A stretch of 64,000 nucleotides of DNA from Sediminibacterium sp. KACHI17 (GTDB lineage Bacteria; Bacteroidota; Bacteroidia; Chitinophagales; Chitinophagaceae), in contig NZ_AP029612.1 of the NCBI RefSeq assembly GCF_040362915.1, positions 1,178,001-1,242,000 on the forward strand, given 5' to 3'. Position numbers and translations under genes: made by a program. Shown in pieces: positions 18,088-26,736 of the stretch. Positions within the stretch are counted from its first letter, which is position 1. Every line of letters starts with the position of its first letter. Under the pieces are notes generated by a model, which saw only the letters and a program-made list of their open reading frames with translations, was not told the origin of the DNA and did no database searches.

Positions 18088-18987
18088 CTACAACAACATC
18101 GCCACGATCACCAAGACACCGAATACTACGCTGGCAATACCATTGGCGGTCATGAAAGCGATATTAACGCGACTAAGATCATGTGGTTTTACGATGGAGT
18201 GTTGATAGATCAGCATCCCACAAAAAACGACCGTTCCTATCCAATATAACCAATGAAAATCACCGTATACTCCGGCTGTTATGATACATGCAGCGCTCAA
18301 TAAATGTAGGACTGTCGATAACTGCAATGCCCTTTCCTTCCCTAAGGATGCAGGTATCGAATGTAATTTTTGTGATTGATCAAAATCAACATCCTGCATC
18401 GCATAAATAATATCAAAGCCACTGACCCAGAAGATCACTGACAGAGAAAATAAAATTGGTAGCCAATCAAATACACCCGTTACAGCGAGATATGCACCAA
18501 TAGGCGCGAGTGACAAGCCCAATCCCAGCACCAGGTGGCATAACATGGTGAAGCGTTTGGTATAGCTATAAAAAAGGATCACAAATAAAGCAACCGGTGA
18601 TAGATAAAAACAAAGTGGGTTGATGAACCAGGTAGAGAGTACAAATAAAACACTATTGAGTATCACAAAACGCAAGGCACTTTCCGGAGATATGATGCCT
18701 TTGGGTATTTCACGAATAGCGGTGCGTGGATTCTTTGCATCAAATGCTCGATCGAGATATCGGTTGAAAGCCATGGCAGCGCTTCTGGCTGTGACCATGC
18801 AAATGACCACCAAAAGGGCTGTCACTGCAAAAGGATGCAGATAACCATATAACTGATTTTGTAAGTAGCTATCATAAACGGGTTCGCCATATGTCACTCC
18901 TAAAAACAACCCGATCATGGCAAAAGGCATCGCAAAAATGGTGTGCGAAAATTTGACAAGACTCAGGTAATTCTTTATGCCGGCCAT
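18088..18987 (-). CDS. UbiA-family prenyltransferase (quinone biosynthesis)
   Basis: A 299-residue integral membrane protein with about eight hydrophobic segments. It has the two Asp-rich motifs of UbiA enzymes: NRYLDRAFDAKNPRT at about 75-90 (NxxxDxxxD) and YAMQDVDFDQSQKLHSIPASLG at about 195-215 (DxxxD). Such enzymes attach a polyprenyl chain to an aromatic acid with Mg2+. In menaquinone-using Bacteroidota the substrate may be the futalosine-pathway intermediate (MqnP type) instead of 4-hydroxybenzoate, but nothing nearby decides this. Confidence 0.88.
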   Translation of the reverse strand: MAGIKNYLSLVKFSHTIFAMPFAMIGLFLGVTYGEPVYDSYLQNQLYGYLHPFAVTALLVVICMVTARSAAMAFNRYLDRAFDAKNPRTAIREIPKGIISPESALRFVILNSVLFVLSTWFINPLCFYLSPVALFVILFYSYTKRFTMLCHLVLGLGLSLAPIGAYLAVTGVFDWLPILFSLSVIFWVSGFDIIYAMQDVDFDQSQKLHSIPASLGKERALQLSTVLHLLSAACIITAGVYGDFHWLYWIGTVVFCGMLIYQHSIVKPHDLSRVNIAFMTANGIASVVFGVLVIVAMLL

Positions 18988-19142
18988 ATTTGTGATTTAA
19001 AGTATTAAGATTTAAGAGACAAGGTACAAGGAAGTTGCAGGTTAGAAGTAAGAAGGTAATAGCTGATGGTTCATGGCTGGTGGTTCATGACTTACGGAAA
19101 AAGTTCTTGCTATACGCCATGGCCCATACGCCATAAGCCACC

Positions 19143-19670
19143 TCAGATCATCCCTCTCACTGCTTCCCACAAAACAATACCTGTTGCAACTGATACATTG
19201 AGCGAATGTTTCATCCCAAATTGCGGTATCTCGATACATCCATCGCAATATTTTATTACTTCTGCATCCACTCCTTCTACTTCATTCCCTAAAACAATAG
19301 CTGCAGGCAAATGTTGGGATGCATGGAATTGCTCCAGAGAAATACTTCCTTCTGCTTGTTCCAGCGCAAATATTTTATACCCTTTTTGTTTTAATTGCTG
19401 AACTGCTTCAAGTGTTGTTGAAAAATACATCCAATCAACAGTCTCGGTTGCGCCCAATGCGGTTTTATGAATATCACGATGGGGTGGCTGTGGCGTATAT
19501 CCACAAAGACAGATTCCTTCCACCAGAAATGCATCGGCAGATCTAAACACACTACCCACATTATGCATACTCCGGATATTATCCAATACCAGCATTAGTC
19601 TGTGCTTATCAGCTTCCTTAAAATCAGATACTGATTTGCGCCCAAGTTCATCCATGCTCAATTTTCGCAT
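19143..19670 (-). CDS. SpoU/TrmH-family RNA methyltransferase
   Basis: A 175-residue protein of the SPOUT fold with all three SpoU motifs: motif 1 DNIRSMHNVGSVFRSADAF, motif 2 AIVLGNEVEGV, and motif 3 IPQFGMKHSLNVSVATGIVLWE, which form the knotted SAM site. The family methylates 2'-O-ribose in tRNA or rRNA. It lacks the N-terminal RNA-binding domain of larger members, and the target cannot be read from the sequence. The region downstream (19030-19142) carries tandem words (GGTTCATGGCTGG, CGCCATGGCCCATACGCC). Confidence 0.92.
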   Translation of the reverse strand: MRKLSMDELGRKSVSDFKEADKHRLMLVLDNIRSMHNVGSVFRSADAFLVEGICLCGYTPQPPHRDIHKTALGATETVDWMYFSTTLEAVQQLKQKGYKIFALEQAEGSISLEQFHASQHLPAAIVLGNEVEGVDAEVIKYCDGCIEIPQFGMKHSLNVSVATGIVLWEAVRGMI

Positions 19671-19753
19671 GCCACAAAGGTAAACTCAACCATTTAAATA
19701 ATGTGGGGGGAAGATTCTTTGAGATTAAGTAATTTAGGAGGTAGTGCTTTGCC

Positions 19754-19804
19754 TATAGTTCATGGCTTATAGTAATATAAATCCTTCTATATACCATGAA
19801 CTAT
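19754..19804. repeat. Imperfect inverted repeat before the M28 peptidase gene
   Basis: TATAGTTCATGGCTTATAG (19754-19772) is nearly complementary to CTATATACCATGAACTAT (19787-19804). An in-frame ATG at 19796 lies inside the right arm. This favours ATG 19835 as the real start of the peptidase. Confidence 0.6.
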
Positions 19805-19834
19805 CAGCTATATGCCAACCTAAAACCAACCATT

Positions 19835-21421
19835 ATGAAAAAAACAACACGCTATGCCTGGCTTTTGGCCTTGAGTTTACCTGTGGCTGCTTTGGCACAG
19901 GAGAAAGTAGATCTTTCAATGATGCAGAAAATACGCGAAGAGGGATTGAAGCGCTCTCAAGTGATGGATATTGCATTCAACCTGACTGATAAAAGCGGGA
20001 ATCGTCTTACCAATTCTGAAGGTTATATGCGTGCCGCTAATTATGCAAAAGAAGCATTGACCAGTTGGGGTATCTCGGATGCAAGATTAGACGCATGGGG
20101 TGAGTTTGGAAAAGGATGGGAACTGGAAAAATCCTATGTTGCCATGACAGCTCCTTATTATAAACCAATCATGGCATGGCCAAAAACATGGACTGCCGGT
20201 ACACGCGGATTAAAAAATGGAGAGGTTTTAGTGATCCAATTGAAAGACTCTGCTTCCCTTGAAGCTTATCGCGGACAATTAAAGAACAAGATCATCATCC
20301 CTGATCAATTAGTGGATTATAAACATAGTTTCAAAGCAGACGCTGTTCGTTATACCGACGAAGAACTGGCGAAAATGGCTGCAGCAACGCCTGCGGGTGC
20401 GGGTGGCCGTGGTGGTGCTCCTCAAGGTGGAGATACCGCTCAGATGCGCATCTTCCGCGAGCAAATGGCAGCACGTCAAAATAGTCAGCGTGCTTTGAAC
20501 CTGTTAAAAGCCATGGCAAAAAGCGAAGGTGCCATTGCCATGATCACAACCGGTGCCCGCAACCATGACGGAACCATCTTTGCCCAAGGGGGTGGTGCAT
20601 ATAAAGGAACAGATCCTGAAAACTTTTTAGACATGGCATTGGGTATTGAAGATTACAATACCATACTGCGTTTAGCAAAATCAGGTACACCCGTAAAAAT
20701 GGATGTGGATGTAAAAACAAAATTCCAGACCAAAGACCTACAAGGATATAATGTGATCGCAGAAATTCCAGGTACTGATCCGCAACTGAAAGACGAGATC
20801 GTAATGATCGGCGCTCACTTAGATTCATGGCAGGCAGGTACCGGTGCTACTGATAATGCTTCTGGTTCAGCAGTTATGATGGAGGCCATGCGTATCTTAA
20901 AAGCATTGGGTGTTCAGCCACGCAGAACCATTCGCATCGGACTATGGAGTGGTGAAGAGCAAGGATTATTAGGCTCTAGAGGTTATGTGAAGAAAACCTT
21001 TGCAGATCCTGCCACAATGCAACCACTTCCACAACATGAAAAATTCTCTGCTTATTATAATATCGACAATGGTACCGGAAAGATCCGTGGTATCTATCTC
21101 CAGGGCAATGCCGACTGCAAAGATATTTTCAGTGCATGGCTGGAGCCATTCAAAGACCTGGGTGCTACCACTGTTACCATCAGCAATACCGGAGGTACAG
21201 ACCACCAGGCTTTTGATGCAGTAGGATTACCTGGATTCCAGTTCATCCAGGACCCTATTGAATATGATACCCGCACCCATCACAGCAATATGGATGTATA
21301 CGATCACCTGATAGCAGATGACCTAAAGCAAATTGCAACCATTGTAGCGGCATTTACTTACAACACCGCTCAACGCGATGCTAAGCTTCCACGTAAGCCT
21401 ATGCCAAGACCAAGGAATTAA
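19835..21421 (+). CDS. Exported M28-family zinc metallopeptidase
   Basis: 528 residues from ATG 19835, which opens with a signal peptide (MKKTTRYAWLLALSLPVAALAQ). An in-frame ATG at 19796 would put 13 non-signal residues in front. The catalytic domain (about 300-515) shows the M28 zinc ligands: VMIGAHLDSW, GATDNASGSAVMMEA, IGLWSGEEQGLLGS, and the final HHSNMDVYDHL. A PA-like insert at about 95-280 includes a Gly-rich segment near 190. The enzyme is probably a periplasmic or secreted aminopeptidase or carboxypeptidase. It ends with a strong terminator. Confidence 0.93.
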   Translation: MKKTTRYAWLLALSLPVAALAQEKVDLSMMQKIREEGLKRSQVMDIAFNLTDKSGNRLTNSEGYMRAANYAKEALTSWGISDARLDAWGEFGKGWELEKSYVAMTAPYYKPIMAWPKTWTAGTRGLKNGEVLVIQLKDSASLEAYRGQLKNKIIIPDQLVDYKHSFKADAVRYTDEELAKMAAATPAGAGGRGGAPQGGDTAQMRIFREQMAARQNSQRALNLLKAMAKSEGAIAMITTGARNHDGTIFAQGGGAYKGTDPENFLDMALGIEDYNTILRLAKSGTPVKMDVDVKTKFQTKDLQGYNVIAEIPGTDPQLKDEIVMIGAHLDSWQAGTGATDNASGSAVMMEAMRILKALGVQPRRTIRIGLWSGEEQGLLGSRGYVKKTFADPATMQPLPQHEKFSAYYNIDNGTGKIRGIYLQGNADCKDIFSAWLEPFKDLGATTVTISNTGGTDHQAFDAVGLPGFQFIQDPIEYDTRTHHSNMDVYDHLIADDLKQIATIVAAFTYNTAQRDAKLPRKPMPRPRN

Positions 21422-21440
21422 TCGTAAGCTACAACCATCA

Positions 21441-21486
21441 ATATTAAAGGCCTTTTTGCTCAGCAAGAAGGCCTTTAATATTTTCC
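21441..21486 (+). terminator. Strong intrinsic terminator
   Basis: A perfect 14-bp stem, ATATTAAAGGCCTT (21441-21454) with AAGGCCTTTAATAT (21468-21481), contains an inner TTGC-TCA-GCAA hairpin and is followed by TTTTCC. It lies 20 bases after the peptidase stop and 54 bases before mutS. Confidence 0.88.
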
Positions 21487-21539
21487 ACATAGAATGCCAC
21501 ACGTACATTAACTCATGATCAAATTCTATATTTGCCCCT

Positions 21540-24167
21540 ATGGCTAAATCATCTGCAGATACTCCTTTAATGCAGCAACATCGGGCAATTAAGCAGAAAT
21601 ACCCGGATGCTGTTTTACTTTTTCGAGTAGGTGATTTTTATGAAACTTTTGGAGAAGACGCCATCATTGCTTCACGTGTTTTAGGCATTACGCTAACCAA
21701 AAGAAATAACGGCGCAGCGGCATCCAGCGAATTAGCCGGTTTTCCGCATCATGCACTGGATACCTATTTGCATAAATTAGTGAAAGCGGGACACCGTGTA
21801 GCCGTTTGTGATCAATTGGAAGATCCCAAGACCGTTAAAGGCATCGTCAAAAGAGGAGTCACTGAAATGGTGACACCCGGTGTTGCTACGAATGACAAAC
21901 TATTAGAACAAGGCAGTAATAATTTTCTCGCTGCAGTTCATTTCACTGAAACAGATTGTGGAGTTGCCTTTTTAGATATTTCTACAGGCGAGTTTTTGAT
22001 CGCAGAAGGAAATACAGAATACATCGACAACCTTTTACAAGGTTTAAAACCTGCAGAAGTTATTTTCCAAAGACAATACCAGAAAACATTCAAAGAAAGT
22101 CATGGCAACAGGTTCTATACCTATACCATGGAGAGCTGGATCTTTGATGAAGCTTTTGCCACCGAAAGCCTGCTCAAACATTTTCAAACACATACGCTGA
22201 AAGGATTTGGTGTTGAGCACTTATCAAAAGGATTGGTAGCAGCGGGAGCTATTTTATATTATCTGAAAGAAACAGAGCATCCGAATATTCAACATATCAG
22301 TTCCTTACAAAGAATTGAACAAGAAGATTTTCTTTGGATGGATCGTTTCACCATCCGTAATCTTGAACTTATTGGTACTGGAACAGAACAGGGACATCAC
22401 TTATTAAAAGTGATGGACAATACCGTAAGTCCGATGGGTGCCCGATTGTTACGCCGCTGGATGATCTTCCCGCTCAAGAATCAGCAAAAGATCCATGAAA
22501 GATTGAATACGGTAGAGTATCTCCTACTACATACAGAAGCCAGAAAACAATTGATCCAAGCCATTAAATCTTGTGGTGATCTGGAAAGATTAGTGAGTAA
22601 AATACCCTCCAAAAAAATCAATCCGAGAGAGGTATTACAATTGGCTCGCGGATTGGAACAAGTAAACAACATCAAAGATTTTTGTCTTACCGCAACCGAT
22701 CAACTATTGAAAGATGCAGGTATGGCGATGAATCCTTGCTCAGATCTGGTTGAAAGAATTACACAATCACTGACTGATAATCCGCCGGTCGCCGCTAATA
22801 AAGGAGAAGTATTTCGTGCAGGTATACATGCTGAATTAGATACACTTAGAAATATTGCAACTGGAGGAAAAGAATACCTGATCAATATTCAGCAAAGAGA
22901 AGCCGAGAAGACCGGCATTAGTTCTTTAAAGATCAGTTTCAATAATGTATTTGGTTACTACCTTGAAGTAACCAATTCACATAAAAACAAAGTACCTGCA
23001 GATTGGATACGCAAGCAAACCCTTGCGAATGCAGAAAGGTACATTACGCCGGAGTTAAAAGAGTATGAAGAGAAGATCACAGGAGCTGAGGATAAGATAT
23101 TAGCGATCGAGTTAGAACTGTATGATCAATTGCTACAATCACTCCAACCGCATATTGCCGCTATTCAGATCAATGCGCAGCTACTCGCGCAAATCGACTG
23201 CCTGACTTGCTTTGCAGAAAACGCATTACAATATCAGTATAAAAAACCAGAAGTGCATGAAGGACATGCACTGGACCTAAAAGACAGCCGTCATCCGGTG
23301 ATCGAACGGAACCTGCCTCCGGGTGAAAATTATATTGCGAATGATATTCTGTTAGACCCAGCATCACAACAAATCATCATCCTCACGGGTCCAAACATGA
23401 GCGGTAAAAGTGCAATTCTCAGACAAACAGCACTCATCACTTTGATGGCACATATGGGTAGCTTCGTGCCTGCATCATCGGCTAAAATACCTTTGACAGA
23501 TAAAATATTTACACGTGTAGGTGCGAGTGATAATTTGAGTGGAGGTGAATCAACATTCATGGTTGAAATGAATGAAACGGCGAGTATCATCAATAATATT
23601 TCAACCCGTAGTCTCGTCTTGTTGGATGAAATCGGAAGAGGAACTTCCACCTATGATGGCATCTCTATTGCGTGGAGTATTGTTGAGTATTTACATGCAT
23701 CCAAACATGCTCCCAAAACATTGTTTGCAACGCATTACCATGAATTGAATGAATTAGAGGAAAAACTTCCGCGTGTGAAGAATTTTCATGTCACGAATAA
23801 AGAAGTAGGTAATAAGATCATCTTCCTCCGCAAACTCGCTGCAGGAGGAAGTACCCATAGTTTTGGTATTCATGTAGCAAAGATGGCAGGCATGCCGCCT
23901 GAACTCATTCAAAGAGCGAATGAGATCCTGGCACAACTGGAAGAAAAACATGTGGATGAAAGTGCTACTGAAAACATTTCCAAAAAAGAACGGCTGGAGA
24001 AAAACATCAAAGAGATCAGTGGTCCTAAAATGCAACTGTCCATCTTCGATGCACACTCACAAACTTTTGATGATATCCGTAAGATGCTCAATGATATCGA
24101 TATCAATCGCTTGACGCCTGTGGAAGCATTGATGAAATTGAATGAAATCAAGGGCTTACTGAAGTAG
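21540..24167 (+). CDS. mutS: DNA mismatch repair protein MutS
   Basis: An 875-residue MutS, normal length. The N-terminal mismatch-binding domain has the Phe-x-Glu motif in FRVGDFYETFGED (about 30-40). The connector, lever and clamp domains follow. The ATPase has Walker A GPNMSGKS at 617-624, the stretch SGGESTFMVEMNETA, Walker B LVLLDEIGRGTSTYDG, and the ATHYHEL motif. It recognises mismatches and recruits MutL in the cytoplasm. It is convergent with the acyltransferase-like gene, and an inverted repeat separates them. Confidence 0.98.
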   Translation: MAKSSADTPLMQQHRAIKQKYPDAVLLFRVGDFYETFGEDAIIASRVLGITLTKRNNGAAASSELAGFPHHALDTYLHKLVKAGHRVAVCDQLEDPKTVKGIVKRGVTEMVTPGVATNDKLLEQGSNNFLAAVHFTETDCGVAFLDISTGEFLIAEGNTEYIDNLLQGLKPAEVIFQRQYQKTFKESHGNRFYTYTMESWIFDEAFATESLLKHFQTHTLKGFGVEHLSKGLVAAGAILYYLKETEHPNIQHISSLQRIEQEDFLWMDRFTIRNLELIGTGTEQGHHLLKVMDNTVSPMGARLLRRWMIFPLKNQQKIHERLNTVEYLLLHTEARKQLIQAIKSCGDLERLVSKIPSKKINPREVLQLARGLEQVNNIKDFCLTATDQLLKDAGMAMNPCSDLVERITQSLTDNPPVAANKGEVFRAGIHAELDTLRNIATGGKEYLINIQQREAEKTGISSLKISFNNVFGYYLEVTNSHKNKVPADWIRKQTLANAERYITPELKEYEEKITGAEDKILAIELELYDQLLQSLQPHIAAIQINAQLLAQIDCLTCFAENALQYQYKKPEVHEGHALDLKDSRHPVIERNLPPGENYIANDILLDPASQQIIILTGPNMSGKSAILRQTALITLMAHMGSFVPASSAKIPLTDKIFTRVGASDNLSGGESTFMVEMNETASIINNISTRSLVLLDEIGRGTSTYDGISIAWSIVEYLHASKHAPKTLFATHYHELNELEEKLPRVKNFHVTNKEVGNKIIFLRKLAAGGSTHSFGIHVAKMAGMPPELIQRANEILAQLEEKHVDESATENISKKERLEKNIKEISGPKMQLSIFDAHSQTFDDIRKMLNDIDINRLTPVEALMKLNEIKGLLK

Positions 24168-24173
24168 TGAGTA

Positions 24174-24238
24174 GTGAATGGTCAATGGTGAATTGTGAAT
24201 AGAAATTGACCATTCACAATTCACAATTCACCATTCAC
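24174..24238. repeat. 27-bp inverted repeat between mutS and the DUF1624 gene
   Basis: The arms 24174-24200 and 24212-24238 match at 25 of 27 positions. They are made of the words GTGAATGG, GTCAATGG and GTGAATTGTGAAT. The right arm reaches the stop codon region of the convergent gene (24235). The same words occur at 17494-17540. Confidence 0.88.
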
Positions 24239-25416
24239 AAATACGCCAACCACCACTGGCTATGCGTACTCTTATAATGATTGTACCACTTACAAATAGG
24301 ATATAAGATCGCGATCACACCTATCCAGACAACATATACGACCGGCAAAGAAAATCCAAAATCATTCGGACGGAAAGCAAAGTTGCCGCTAGCTGCATCA
24401 CTCAAGGGTCTGCCTGTTGCAAAGAATGCCACCACGCAAAGCATATGGATCAGGAAGAAATGCAGTATGTAATAAAACATGGGCACACGACCATAGACCA
24501 TTACTATTTCAGACCATTTGCCTTTAACTTTTTCCAGCCAAATCAATGCCAGTAATGCAGGGCCGAGTGTCATGCAGCAATACAACAATGATGGCGGATA
24601 CTTGGTCACATTAAAAAAAGAAAGAATGGTAGTAGTGGTATCTTTTTGTGTGGTCCATGGAACCAGATCCCCATATACATTCAGCCAACGTAAAAAGAAG
24701 AAGGCGATCACCGCAGCACTTCCCCACCCTAACAATAACCGCTTTCGTTTTACCGGATCAAATTCTTTCACGAACCAGGTACCCATACAATAACCCAATA
24801 GCATAATACCCGGCCAGGGGATCAATGGATACAATACAGCAAAGAATCTTCCTTCCCCATAAGTCGTGAATAGTTGTTGATGCAGGAAAGCGTACCATAA
24901 TGGAATGTCTTCCATATTACGATAGTTAAACCCATCCAGCATATTATGTCCAACAACCATAGCAATGCCAATGATAAATAAAACACGTATCGGTAAATAG
25001 ATCAGCAATGAAAGTAATACCATGGAAACTCCGATTGCCCAGATCACTTGTAGACCAATGAATCGATACAAAGGATCAAATACGATCAAAAAATTGATCA
25101 CGACAATTTCAAGAACGATCAGAAAAAGACCTCGTTTTAAAAGAAAAGCAGATAATTCTTTTTTGGTCTTTTTTTGTCCGGAAAGAAATGCAGAGGTACC
25201 TGATAAAAAAACAAATACCGGTGCACAGTAATGTGTGATCCAACGGGTGAAAAATAAAATGGGTGTGGTAGTAGCCGGATTGGTAGGGTCTTCTGTCATG
25301 GCAGAAATGTGAAAGAAGTCTCTCACATGATCCAGTGCCATGATGATCATGACCAATCCTCGAAGGATATCAATGGATGATATTCTCCATTTGGTTGCAG
25401 TTAGGGTGGAATGCAT
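24235..25416 (-). CDS. DUF1624 / heparan-alpha-glucosaminide N-acetyltransferase-like membrane protein
   Basis: A 393-residue polytopic membrane protein with about ten hydrophobic segments. The N-terminus carries the signature RISSIDILRGLVMIIMALDHVRDFFH, typical of DUF1624 and the catalytic domain of HGSNAT acyltransferases, where the histidine in MALDH is thought to accept the acyl group. The likely role is acylation of a surface glycan or lipid, but the substrate cannot be inferred. The gene is the last before the tRNA-Asp-derived region. Confidence 0.82.
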   Translation of the reverse strand: MHSTLTATKWRISSIDILRGLVMIIMALDHVRDFFHISAMTEDPTNPATTTPILFFTRWITHYCAPVFVFLSGTSAFLSGQKKTKKELSAFLLKRGLFLIVLEIVVINFLIVFDPLYRFIGLQVIWAIGVSMVLLSLLIYLPIRVLFIIGIAMVVGHNMLDGFNYRNMEDIPLWYAFLHQQLFTTYGEGRFFAVLYPLIPWPGIMLLGYCMGTWFVKEFDPVKRKRLLLGWGSAAVIAFFFLRWLNVYGDLVPWTTQKDTTTTILSFFNVTKYPPSLLYCCMTLGPALLALIWLEKVKGKWSEIVMVYGRVPMFYYILHFFLIHMLCVVAFFATGRPLSDAASGNFAFRPNDFGFSLPVVYVVWIGVIAILYPICKWYNHYKSTHSQWWLAYL

Positions 25417-25482
25417 AACAGGGATTTGGGAATAAGTTACGAATTATATCCCCGAAATCTAGATGCAGGAAGTAATAGAAAC

Positions 25483-25520
25483 AAAAAAGTCCCAGCTGAT
25501 AGCTGAGACTTTCTGCGGAC
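25483..25520. repeat. 38-bp direct repeat, copy A (tRNA-Asp 3' end plus terminator)
   Basis: A 38-base sequence is identical to 25858-25895. On the minus strand it reads as the last bases of tRNA-Asp (GTCCGC) followed by a terminator hairpin AGTCTCAGCT-ATC-AGCTGGGACT and U6. The copies are exactly 375 bases apart and bracket the GIY-YIG gene. Confidence 0.92.
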
Positions 25521-25585
25521 GCCCCCACTGTACTGTGAGGCGAACCCGTCCCCACACTGCTGTGGGGATGACAGGGCGGCATTCT
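25515..25585 (-). pseudogene. tRNA-Asp remnant with hairpins in place of the arms
   Basis: Three blocks of the intact tRNA-Asp occur in the right order on the minus strand: AGAATGCCGCCCTGTCA (17 bases: D-loop end, anticodon stem and GTC anticodon), CGGGTTCG (T loop) and GTCCGC (3' end). Between them the original 12 and 11 bases are replaced by two different 20-base hairpins: TCCCCACA-GCAG-TGTGGGGA, and CCTCAC/GTGGGG around AGTACA. The 5' acceptor strand is missing, so it cannot be a functional tRNA. Confidence 0.75.
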
Positions 25586-25586
25586 T

Positions 25587-25856
25587 TTATTGAAAGTGAT
25601 TTATTATGTTTTTAGGATGCATAATCAATGACTCTATCCTTTCAACCATAGCTTTTTTTAAGTTTTTCTCCCGTATTAAAGCCTCTTTCTCAGATACAAG
25701 TTCCTCAACATAAACTAGCTTCCACGGTGTCTTTTTCGATGTAAAATTTGACTCTTTATTGTTATGCTGCGCAAGTCTTTGTAAAGGAGATTCTGTAAAC
25801 CCCTTATAAAAACTATTGTCACTCAAACTCTGTATGATGTAAACATAGTATGCCAT
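25587..25856 (-). CDS. Small GIY-YIG nuclease
   Basis: 89 residues from the ATG at 25856 (MAYYVYIIQS). The frame stays open upstream, but there it only reads through tRNA-derived repeat DNA. The GIY-YIG core is visible: YYVYIIQS as the GIY strand, FYKGFTE as the YIG strand, then PLQRLAQHN with the catalytic arginine, and an acidic EELVSEKEALIREKNLKK helix. Members of this UvrC N-terminal-like family are stand-alone nucleases of uncertain role. Its position between two copies of tRNA-Asp 3' sequence suggests a small selfish or homing-type unit. Confidence 0.88.
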   Translation of the reverse strand: MAYYVYIIQSLSDNSFYKGFTESPLQRLAQHNNKESNFTSKKTPWKLVYVEELVSEKEALIREKNLKKAMVERIESLIMHPKNIINHFQ

Positions 25857-25885
25857 AAAAAAAGTCCCAGCTGATAGCTGAGACT
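25857..25885 (-). terminator. Original tRNA-Asp terminator, displaced by the island
   Basis: On the minus strand AGTCTCAGCT-ATC-AGCTGGGACT (one G-U pair) is followed by seven U. It comes directly after the tRNA 3' fragment at 25890-25908. Before the island inserted, it would have been the terminator of tRNA-Asp. It is part of the second copy (25858-25895) of the 38-bp direct repeat. Confidence 0.85.
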
Positions 25886-25889
25886 TTCT

Positions 25890-25908
25890 GCGGACCGGAC
25901 GGGACTCG
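25890..25908. repeat. Attachment site at the far end of the island
   Basis: gcggaccggacgggactcg is identical to 36271-36289, which covers the 3' end and part of the T arm of tRNA-Asp. The identity stops here (taaaaa versus aacccg). This is the displaced 3' tRNA fragment expected when an integrase inserts into a tRNA gene. Confidence 0.92.
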
Positions 25909-26035
25909 TAAAAAAATATAACTGATTGATAATCTGATATTTGAATCAGGTTTGAAATACTCATTGAAACATTGTTGAAGCGCGAATAATAAGTTTTGAA
26001 AAGAAATAAAAAAATCATAGATTAGAAAAAAAAAT

Positions 26036-26179
26036 ATGAAAGCGGCGAAAAAAGCAGCAGCAAAAAAAGCAGCAAAAAAAGCAGCACCAAAAAAAGCAGC
26101 AAAAAAATTAATTCGAAAAGGTATTGGTAGTGGAAGTGGTCCAAAAACTTTAGGTCGAGGAAGTGGCGCAAAAAAATAA
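26036..26179 (+). CDS. 47-residue Ala/Lys-rich histone-H1-like peptide
   Basis: ATG 26036 opens 47 codons. The first half is an AAKK repeat (MKAAKKAAAKKAAKKAAPKK) and the second a Gly/Ser-rich basic tail ending in GSGAKK. It resembles the C-terminal tail of bacterial histone H1-like proteins, which bind DNA through charge. An A-rich stretch upstream fits Bacteroidota start regions. It lies directly inside the left island end and may be a nucleoid-binding peptide. The reverse strand is also open here, but encodes an improbable Phe/Ala-rich chain. Confidence 0.55.
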   Translation: MKAAKKAAAKKAAKKAAPKKAAKKLIRKGIGSGSGPKTLGRGSGAKK

Positions 26180-26228
26180 GACAAGGAATATAGATATTTA
26201 ACTAACTAGCTCTTACAACGCTATCACC

Positions 26229-26696
26229 ATGAATAATCAAAATGACCTTGGCCAGGAGGAAAGAAATAATGAAATAGAAAATAATATTCTGAAATATCAA
26301 TCTGACTTTTATGAAGCAAGTTCAGAAGTAAGTAAGATATCGCGTAATCTTGTATTCGCGGTTCTAGGAATATTATTAATTTTTAGGAATCTTGAATCGA
26401 ATGCCGGTCCTTTTATACCCAAAGAATTGAATTGGCCACTAATTTTAATTGTGATATTTATAGTACTTGATCTTGCACATTATATTTTTAGAACCTTTTC
26501 AATATTACATTTTTATACGAGAAAAAAAAACAAATACAATAAAGAGGTTGAGACTAAAAAAATAAGCGATGTTAATTACCCAGATTATCCAAAATATATA
26601 CCCTTGATTTCTTGGGTATTATTTATCATGAAAATCTCATGCTCCTTAATTTCGTTTATTCTAGTTATTATATTTCTAGTACCCAAACTATTTTAA
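26229..26696 (+). CDS. Hypothetical two-helix membrane protein
   Basis: A 155-residue protein with a hydrophilic N-terminal 35 residues, then two hydrophobic segments close together (about 38-53, LVFAVLGILLIF, and about 70-90, LILIVIFIVLDLAHYIF), a basic KKNKYNKEVETKK region, and a last segment at about 130-153. Small membrane proteins of this kind are common cargo in defence islands, where they may be effectors, but no family is recognised. The low GC content matches the island. Confidence 0.6.
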   Translation: MNNQNDLGQEERNNEIENNILKYQSDFYEASSEVSKISRNLVFAVLGILLIFRNLESNAGPFIPKELNWPLILIVIFIVLDLAHYIFRTFSILHFYTRKKNKYNKEVETKKISDVNYPDYPKYIPLISWVLFIMKISCSLISFILVIIFLVPKLF

Positions 26697-26736
26697 CAAA
26701 ACTAAAAAGTATGTAATAATCGGGCAATCTATTATA

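Noticed and set aside
24235..25416. Plus-strand frames within the DUF1624 gene
   Set aside because: Basic, short frames antisense to a clear polytopic membrane protein.
25819..26184. Minus-strand frame rich in Phe and Ala
   Set aside because: It is the antisense of the AAKK-repeat peptide gene (poly GCA/AAA read backwards) and runs through the attachment site and tRNA-derived repeat; the composition is implausible for a protein.
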